64,000 bases of DNA from Clostridium tagluense (lineage in GTDB: Bacteria; Bacillota; Clostridia; Clostridiales; Clostridiaceae), in NCBI RefSeq assembly GCF_003865095.1, contig NZ_BHYK01000004.1:81631-145630 (forward strand). Direction: 5' to 3'. Numbering within the stretch: the first letter of the stretch is position 1; each line of letters opens with the position of its first letter. The position numbers and the translations under genes were made by a program. Below the pieces are notes generated by a model. It did not search any database. It was not told the origin of the DNA and saw only the letters and a program-made list of their open reading frames with translations. Positions 59,397 through 64,000 of the stretch are shown piece after piece.

Positions 59397-60194
59397 TTAA
59401 ACCGCGTGGACATCCTTCTTATCATAAACAAAATAGCTGGCAGCAATTGCTACAATAATAACCACTATTTCTATTATAATAAATGAAATCTCATAACTAG
59501 AATTTTTCATAATGTAACCCGTGTCAAAATACTTAAAAGGGGTAATATAACGTATAGCATCATCGCCTGTTGTAGATGAAAACATTCCAATAATAAAAAA
59601 TGTAAATACCGTTCCAAGGGAAATAGGTAGCACAGATTTAATCTTAGGCCCCACCACAGAAATTATAATTCCCAGTGATAGAAACATAAGCTGGATAAAA
59701 AACAATGTAATAGAGATCATAAAGAATATTTTATAACTATAGTCTTCCGTCTTTACAAGGGATGCCATAGTGCTAGCGGCCACTAAATAAATTACATTAG
59801 TAATTATTAGACAGGTTAATGCAGCCATTAGCTTTGATGTCATAATACCCCTGCGAGTAACAGGTTTAGTTAAAAGGAAATCTGCTGTTTTTGCGCGAAC
59901 TTCCTTTGATATAATGGAGGTGCCTAGATTCATAGCTTGAATTGCACCACAAAGTGTTAAATATAAAAATGTATAGGAATAAAACCCTAAAATAGAAGAC
60001 ATACTCTCTACAGAGAGGCCCAATGCTTTTCTTACTGGCTCTGGAAATCCTTCCATTAACTTTTTGAATGCTTCAACTTCCTTTGAAAAAGCTGGATACA
60101 TTGACAAGAAAAGCGCGATAATTGCAATCAAAGAGCATGTCCATATTATAGTGGATTTTCTATAAGCCTTAAGTTCATGTAAAAACATATTCAT
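59397..60194 (-). CDS. ABC-2 permease, half 2
   Basis: A 265-residue permease with the same layout and motif (GTSIISKEVRAKTADFLLTKPVTRRGIMTSKLM) as its neighbour. The pair arose by duplication. The gene is 5 bp after the ATPase gene. The exporter is of the natAB/YhaP-like kind, and its substrate is unknown. Confidence 0.87.
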   Translation of the reverse strand: MNMFLHELKAYRKSTIIWTCSLIAIIALFLSMYPAFSKEVEAFKKLMEGFPEPVRKALGLSVESMSSILGFYSYTFLYLTLCGAIQAMNLGTSIISKEVRAKTADFLLTKPVTRRGIMTSKLMAALTCLIITNVIYLVAASTMASLVKTEDYSYKIFFMISITLFFIQLMFLSLGIIISVVGPKIKSVLPISLGTVFTFFIIGMFSSTTGDDAIRYITPFKYFDTGYIMKNSSYEISFIIIEIVVIIVAIAASYFVYDKKDVHAV

Positions 60195-60199
60195 AGCTT

Positions 60200-61084
60200 T
60201 TACTCCTCCTTCACATAATAATGCATAAATATCTCTTCAAGGTCTGGCTCTTCAATCCAAAGATTTGTTATATCTATTTCTGAAATCTTTTTCATAATAA
60301 AATTAATATTACCTCTAAATAAAAAGCTTATTATCTTACCTTTTATATCTAAAGCACTGACACCACTTATGTTAAAATAATTATCTTCTATTTTTGATGC
60401 CACTTGAATTTTGAATTTTTTATGGTTACTTTCTTGTAGTGTACTAATCTTTTCAACCTTTATAATTTTACCCTCTTTAATAATGGCAACACGATTACAT
60501 AACCTCTGAACCTCACTTAAAATATGAGAAGAAAGCAAAATTGTTGCTCCCCGCTTATTCTCCTTCTCTAGAAGTTCAAAGAATTTTTGTTGCATAAGTG
60601 GGTCAAGTCCGCTAGTAGGCTCATCAAGTATGATAAGCTTAGGCGAGTGTAAAAGGCCTTGAACTATACCAACTTTCTTTTTATTACCATAAGATAAATC
60701 ATCAATTTTCTTATTAAGATCAAGGTTCATTATCTCAGCTAGTTCAATAATTCTCTTGCTACAATCTTTCTTATAAAAACTTGCTGAATACTTTAGAAGG
60801 TCAATAACCTTCATATTGTCATAATAAAAAACCTCTGATGGTAGGTACCCTATTTCCTTCTTTATCTCCGGTCCAAATTTAATACAGTCCCTTCCAAAAA
60901 TTGTAGCACTACCAGACGTCGGATAAATTAGAGATAATAGCGTTCTTATTGTTGTTGATTTCCCTGCACCATTGGGCCCAATAAAGCCAAAAATTTCTCC
61001 TTGCTGAACATTAAAACTTACATCAGTGATTCCTCTTGCTGCGCCGTAATTTTTAGTCAAATTTTTGATTTCAATAATATTCAT
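60200..61084 (-). CDS. ABC transporter ATP-binding protein
   Basis: A 294-residue ATPase: Walker A GFIGPNGAGKST, signature LSYGNKKKVGIVQ, Walker B LIILDEPTSGLDP and switch His in LSSHILSEV. The C-terminal extension of about 80 residues is of the type that follows two permeases. It is the first gene of the three-gene exporter. Confidence 0.92.
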   Translation of the reverse strand: MNIIEIKNLTKNYGAARGITDVSFNVQQGEIFGFIGPNGAGKSTTIRTLLSLIYPTSGSATIFGRDCIKFGPEIKKEIGYLPSEVFYYDNMKVIDLLKYSASFYKKDCSKRIIELAEIMNLDLNKKIDDLSYGNKKKVGIVQGLLHSPKLIILDEPTSGLDPLMQQKFFELLEKENKRGATILLSSHILSEVQRLCNRVAIIKEGKIIKVEKISTLQESNHKKFKIQVASKIEDNYFNISGVSALDIKGKIISFLFRGNINFIMKKISEIDITNLWIEEPDLEEIFMHYYVKEE

Positions 61085-61199
61085 TGCTAAATCCTCCTTA
61101 TAATTTTCTGTATACTGGTCACTACAATTTATATTATATACATCATAACCTTTGTTTTCGTATCAGTCACATATATTTATAAAAATTTTCAAAAAAAAC

Positions 61200-61234
61200 A
61201 AATAAAACCTATACATATATGCAAGGTTTTATTT
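61200..61234 (-). terminator. terminator of the SEC-C protein gene
   Basis: AAATAAAACCT / AGGTTTTATTT stem with a T-run on the minus strand. The promoter of the ABC operon lies between it and 61084. Confidence 0.75.
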
Positions 61235-61273
61235 ATCATAATTATTTATAATTTCACATAATTATTTGTAGAA

Positions 61274-61771
61274 TTATTTTCCACAACATTTTTTGTATTT
61301 TTTTCCACTACCACAAGGGCATACATCATTTCTTCCAACTTTATCAGTATTAACTACCATTTTGGAATCTCTATAAGCTCTTTGAATTTCTTTTCTCTTT
61401 TCTTTGGAGAAAATCCCTTCCCATTGTGGAAGCTCATATAAATAATCTGCTTTTGCGTCTAGCATATTAAAATAAAGCTTTTCATAGTCTACTTTAAAAT
61501 CTACTTCAGTGTCCGCTTCAGTTTCTTCTAATACTACTGTTTCTAAAAGACTATCGTTTATTCCATCAGTAAATCCCATAAAATAAATGTTAGATACATC
61601 AAAGTGTTTTGCAAGTTCTCCTAATGTACCTTTAACTTCATCTTTATGGTTTGATAATAATTTAGTATAAATACGTTTTTCTACTTCTCCGTATTCTTGC
61701 CAAAACGCAGGTTCTCCTCTACGTTTAACATAATCAACCACCATATCTGTCCACTCTTTATATAAACTCAT
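61274..61771 (-). CDS. SEC-C zinc-binding protein
   Basis: A 165-residue protein with a C-terminal SEC-C motif [14 protein letters not shown] (about 149-162), like that at the end of SecA. The first 145 residues form an all-helical domain ([19 protein letters not shown] ...) common in Clostridium SEC-C proteins of unknown function. A link to translocation or ribosome-associated work is inferred from the motif only. Confidence 0.87.
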   Translation of the reverse strand: MSLYKEWTDMVVDYVKRRGEPAFWQEYGEVEKRIYTKLLSNHKDEVKGTLGELAKHFDVSNIYFMGFTDGINDSLLETVVLEETEADTEVDFKVDYEKLYFNMLDAKADYLYELPQWEGIFSKEKRKEIQRAYRDSKMVVNTDKVGRNDVCPCGSGKKYKKCCGK

Positions 61772-61924
61772 GTTTCATTCTCCTTCAAATCATAATGTAT
61801 TTTGTTATATTCCATTATTATAATAAAGATTTCACTAATTTTCAACGTTTATGTTTAAATCTCTTAAATTAAATCATCTAACCTGTGATTAAATCATTCT
61901 TTAGCATTTTCCACAGCTAGATTC

Positions 61925-62488
61925 CTATTTTTTTATTGGTACTATTTCTGCTTTACTAAAGGGCTTGGATATATCAAAGTTCCCACCTATGGTATCAATA
62001 TCTTCATTTTCCATAGTTAGCTTTACTTCTTCTACAGAAGGTAATTGGGCTAATGACGCAGCTATGCTTTGTAGGCAACTTTTTTCTTTTGCAACTGACA
62101 TCTTTATTTTAGCTTCTTTGCTCAAATTAACATAAGCAATACTATCTTTAATAGAAAAACTTAATAATCTAGTTTCTTTAGGAAGTATTGGTTTTAACTC
62201 ACTTTTTCCAGTTGGTCCTTTTATAAGTTCTTGCATAATAGTTTCCCCAATAAGCTCTTCTTTATTAATAATTCTCTCATCCTTAACTACTTGTACATTA
62301 GAATCATCTTTAGTACCATCAAAATAAATACCAAATTGGATAGAAGCATCTTTTTCTAGAGGAAGTTTTAGATTTTCGATTTTTTCCTTATTTGTTACAC
62401 TTTTTTTATCTTTTTTTTCACACCCAAAAAATGCCACTGTTGAAATAACAAGTAATGAACATAATACTATTTTTATCACCTTTTTCAT
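61925..62488 (-). CDS. GerM-domain lipoprotein
   Basis: A 187-residue lipoprotein: lipobox AFFGC (Cys23), a short linker, then a GerM/GerMN domain (about 75-185: NKEELIGETIMQELIKGP, RLLSFSIKDSIAYVNLSKEAK). GerM proteins act in sporulation and germination at the cell surface. The leader carries copy 2 of the repeat element, which ends at its AAAGGAG ribosome site. It lies downstream of the WalJ-type gene. Confidence 0.88.
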   Translation of the reverse strand: MKKVIKIVLCSLLVISTVAFFGCEKKDKKSVTNKEKIENLKLPLEKDASIQFGIYFDGTKDDSNVQVVKDERIINKEELIGETIMQELIKGPTGKSELKPILPKETRLLSFSIKDSIAYVNLSKEAKIKMSVAKEKSCLQSIAASLAQLPSVEEVKLTMENEDIDTIGGNFDISKPFSKAEIVPIKK

Positions 62489-62682
62489 ACTAGATCTCTC
62501 CTTTAAATCATCATCTTCGCTACTGCAATATTAACGACTTCAGAAGGATATCTACCCCTTTGTAAATCTATGGAGTAGATAACAATTCTCAATTGTTACC
62601 CTCCCACTGAAGTTTTTTCTTTGTTATAGTATGGGAAACCAACTTATAGAAGCAAGCGAATTTCCTTCTGAAATGTCGTTAA
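62489..62682 (-). repeat. leader-like repeat element, copy 2
   Basis: TTAACGAC ends (62531 and 62675-62682) with the same CTTCAGTGGGAG hairpin block as copy 1 and an extra insert carrying AATTG..CAATT pairing. It continues to AGATGATGATTTAAAGGAG next to the GerM start. The far end overlaps the stop codon of the WalJ-type gene at 62679-62681. Confidence 0.75.
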
Positions 62683-63464
62683 AAATCAATTACATCACTT
62701 GGCATGTCCCTTCTAGCTAGATCTAAAAAAATGTCCTTCCCTATTTCAATACTATTATCTTTAAGTATATTAACCACTGTTTGGTATGCTAAATCAGGAA
62801 AATTATTTGTTTTACTCAAATGTCCTAGAATAATACGTTTTTGTTTATCATTCATTATTTCTACTATAGCATTTCCACATGCATCATTGGATAAATGACC
62901 TACATCACTTAATATCCTTCTTTTCAATGGGTATGGATAAGGTCCAAACTTTACCATTTCCACATCATGATTACTCTCCAGTAGAATTACATCTGCATCT
63001 TTTATTATATTCTTTACTACCTCAGAAAAGTAGCCTAAATCCGTAGCTATGCACGCTTTCTTTTTTCCAGTATAAAAAGCATACCCTATGGGATCTACAG
63101 CATCATGTGATATTTTATAATTTACTATATGCATATCCTTTATGTCCACAGAATTGTTATTAATAATTCTTATATTATGTTCTTTTACATTGCCTATTTT
63201 GCTTTCCATAGCTTTCCAGGTATTCTCATTGGCATATATTGGTGTATCATATCTTCTAGAAATAATTCCAGCACCTTTTATATGGTCAGAATGCTCATGA
63301 GTAATAAAAATACCATCAATCTCGCTAGGGTTTTGATTAATATGTTTAAGAGCACTTTCAATGCTTTTTCCAGGCATACCAACATCCACTAAAATCTTTG
63401 TATTTTCTGACGCTACAAATACGCTATTTCCACTGCTTCCACTATATAATGGACAAAATATCAT
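62679..63464 (-). CDS. WalJ/YycJ-like MBL-fold hydrolase
   Basis: A 261-residue metallo-beta-lactamase-fold protein of the WalJ (YycJ) type. Motif HEHSDH is at residues 56-61, with further ligands in KISHDAV, IATDLGY and HLSK. The genus-wide order murA-walJ-like and rlmH close by supports the assignment. WalJ is linked to cell-wall metabolism and double-strand break repair. Its stop codon lies in the end of the repeat element, which may have trimmed the C-terminus. Confidence 0.9.
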   Translation of the reverse strand: MIFCPLYSGSSGNSVFVASENTKILVDVGMPGKSIESALKHINQNPSEIDGIFITHEHSDHIKGAGIISRRYDTPIYANENTWKAMESKIGNVKEHNIRIINNNSVDIKDMHIVNYKISHDAVDPIGYAFYTGKKKACIATDLGYFSEVVKNIIKDADVILLESNHDVEMVKFGPYPYPLKRRILSDVGHLSNDACGNAIVEIMNDKQKRIILGHLSKTNNFPDLAYQTVVNILKDNSIEIGKDIFLDLARRDMPSDVIDF

Positions 63465-63481
63465 AATTGTCTCCTTTAATT

Positions 63482-64000
63482 TTAAATTGTAACTCTAGTT
63501 ATATCTGCCCCTATACTCCTGAATTTTTCTTCAATATTTGGATATCCTCTATCAATATGCTCTATTCCTAAAATTTCTGTAGTACCTTCTGCTATAAGGC
63601 CTGCTATAACTAGTGCTGCTCCAGCTCTTAAATCCGATGCTGTTACAACTGTTCCTATAAGTTTATCTACACCATCTACTGTAGCTACACTTCCTTCAAC
63701 TTTTATGGAAGCCCCCATCTTTTTTAATTCGTCCACATGTTTAAATCTAGCTTCCCAGATACTTTCATTTATTATGCTTCTGCCCTCTGAAATGCATAAT
63801 AATGTATTCATTGGTTGTTGCACATCCGTTGGAAATCCTGGATATGGAAGCGTCTTAATATTTACAGCCTTGAGCCTTCCTTTTGCTTTAACTGTAACAC
63901 TGTCTCCACCTTCATGTACCTCTGCTCCCATTTCCATGAGCTTTGCAGAAATTGATTCAAGATGCTTTGGGATAACATTATTTATAGTTACTTCACCACC
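63482..64000 (-). CDS. murA: UDP-GlcNAc 1-carboxyvinyltransferase, C-terminal part
   Basis: The last 173 or so codons of an enolpyruvyl transferase, the first committed step of peptidoglycan precursor synthesis (PEP plus UDP-GlcNAc). Visible features: [57 protein letters not shown] and [13 protein letters not shown]. The N-terminal part with the catalytic Cys lies outside. It reads towards the WalJ-like gene with a 17-bp gap, so they are probably co-transcribed. Clostridia often have two murA genes; which this is cannot be told. Confidence 0.95.
   Translation of the reverse strand, partial: GGEVTINNVIPKHLESISAKLMEMGAEVHEGGDSVTVKAKGRLKAVNIKTLPYPGFPTDVQQPMNTLLCISEGRSIINESIWEARFKHVDELKKMGASIKVEGSVATVDGVDKLIGTVVTASDLRAGAALVIAGLIAEGTTEILGIEHIDRGYPNIEEKFRSIGADITRVTI

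Overview
The window is about 64 kb of AT-rich DNA with strong GGAGG-type ribosome binding sites, frequent TTG/GTG alternative starts and many hairpin-plus-T-run terminators. Gene content points to a spore-forming Firmicute, most likely Clostridium sensu stricto or a close relative: agr-type quorum sensing, Bce-type peptide-resistance modules, a GerM-domain lipoprotein, RlmH next to a SEC-C protein, WalJ and MurA. The species cannot be fixed from the sequence alone. No rRNA, tRNA, CRISPR array, intact transposase or prophage was seen.

Layout. 1-1.3 kb: a two-component system cut by the window edge. 1.6-5 kb: a deoxynucleoside catabolic operon (LacI-type regulator, deoC, pdp) with two LacI-type operators. 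5-6.1 kb: a TetR regulator and a small membrane protein sharing a palindromic operator. 6.2-10.7 kb: secreted proteins, including an HtrA-type protease. 11-18 kb: an accessory stretch with an aldo/keto reductase, duplicated gene fragments, a transposase relic, DUF1835 and GNAT genes, a UGA-interrupted gene, a CPBP protease and a long ECF-like sigma factor. 18-22.7 kb: assorted regulators and small enzymes. 22.7-25.5 kb: hflX behind a long leader with a 23-codon uORF and three tandem terminators.

25.5-32.2 kb: a MerR regulator, then an ABC transporter cluster with its own two-component system. 32.2-33.8 kb: IS3 and XRE relics and an orphan protease propeptide. 33.8-38.3 kb: a complete BceRSAB-type module with a TNACA-N4-TGTAA operator. 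38.3-45.6 kb: a second large ABC cluster, a candidate secreted small peptide and an agr locus (agrBD converging on agrAC) with tandem LytTR-like repeats upstream of agrB. 46-53 kb: a MerR-methyltransferase fusion, acetyltransferases, a lipoprotein, and TetR/MFS genes. 53.5-64 kb: more housekeeping content: methionine aminopeptidase with a SEC-C motif, an MFS exporter, rlmH, DUF3842, a three-gene ABC exporter, a SEC-C protein, a GerM lipoprotein, WalJ-type hydrolase and the C-terminal part of MurA.

Taken together, 25-46 kb looks like a region for sensing and resisting antimicrobial peptides or ribosome antibiotics: three sensor/regulator pairs including agr, four ABC ATPases with their permeases, and an attenuated hflX. 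The most interesting points are the hflX leader with four mutually exclusive pairing segments, a pair of leader-like repeat elements that end at ribosome binding sites (19.9-20.1 and 62.5-62.7 kb), and the agr locus with its neighbouring candidate peptide.
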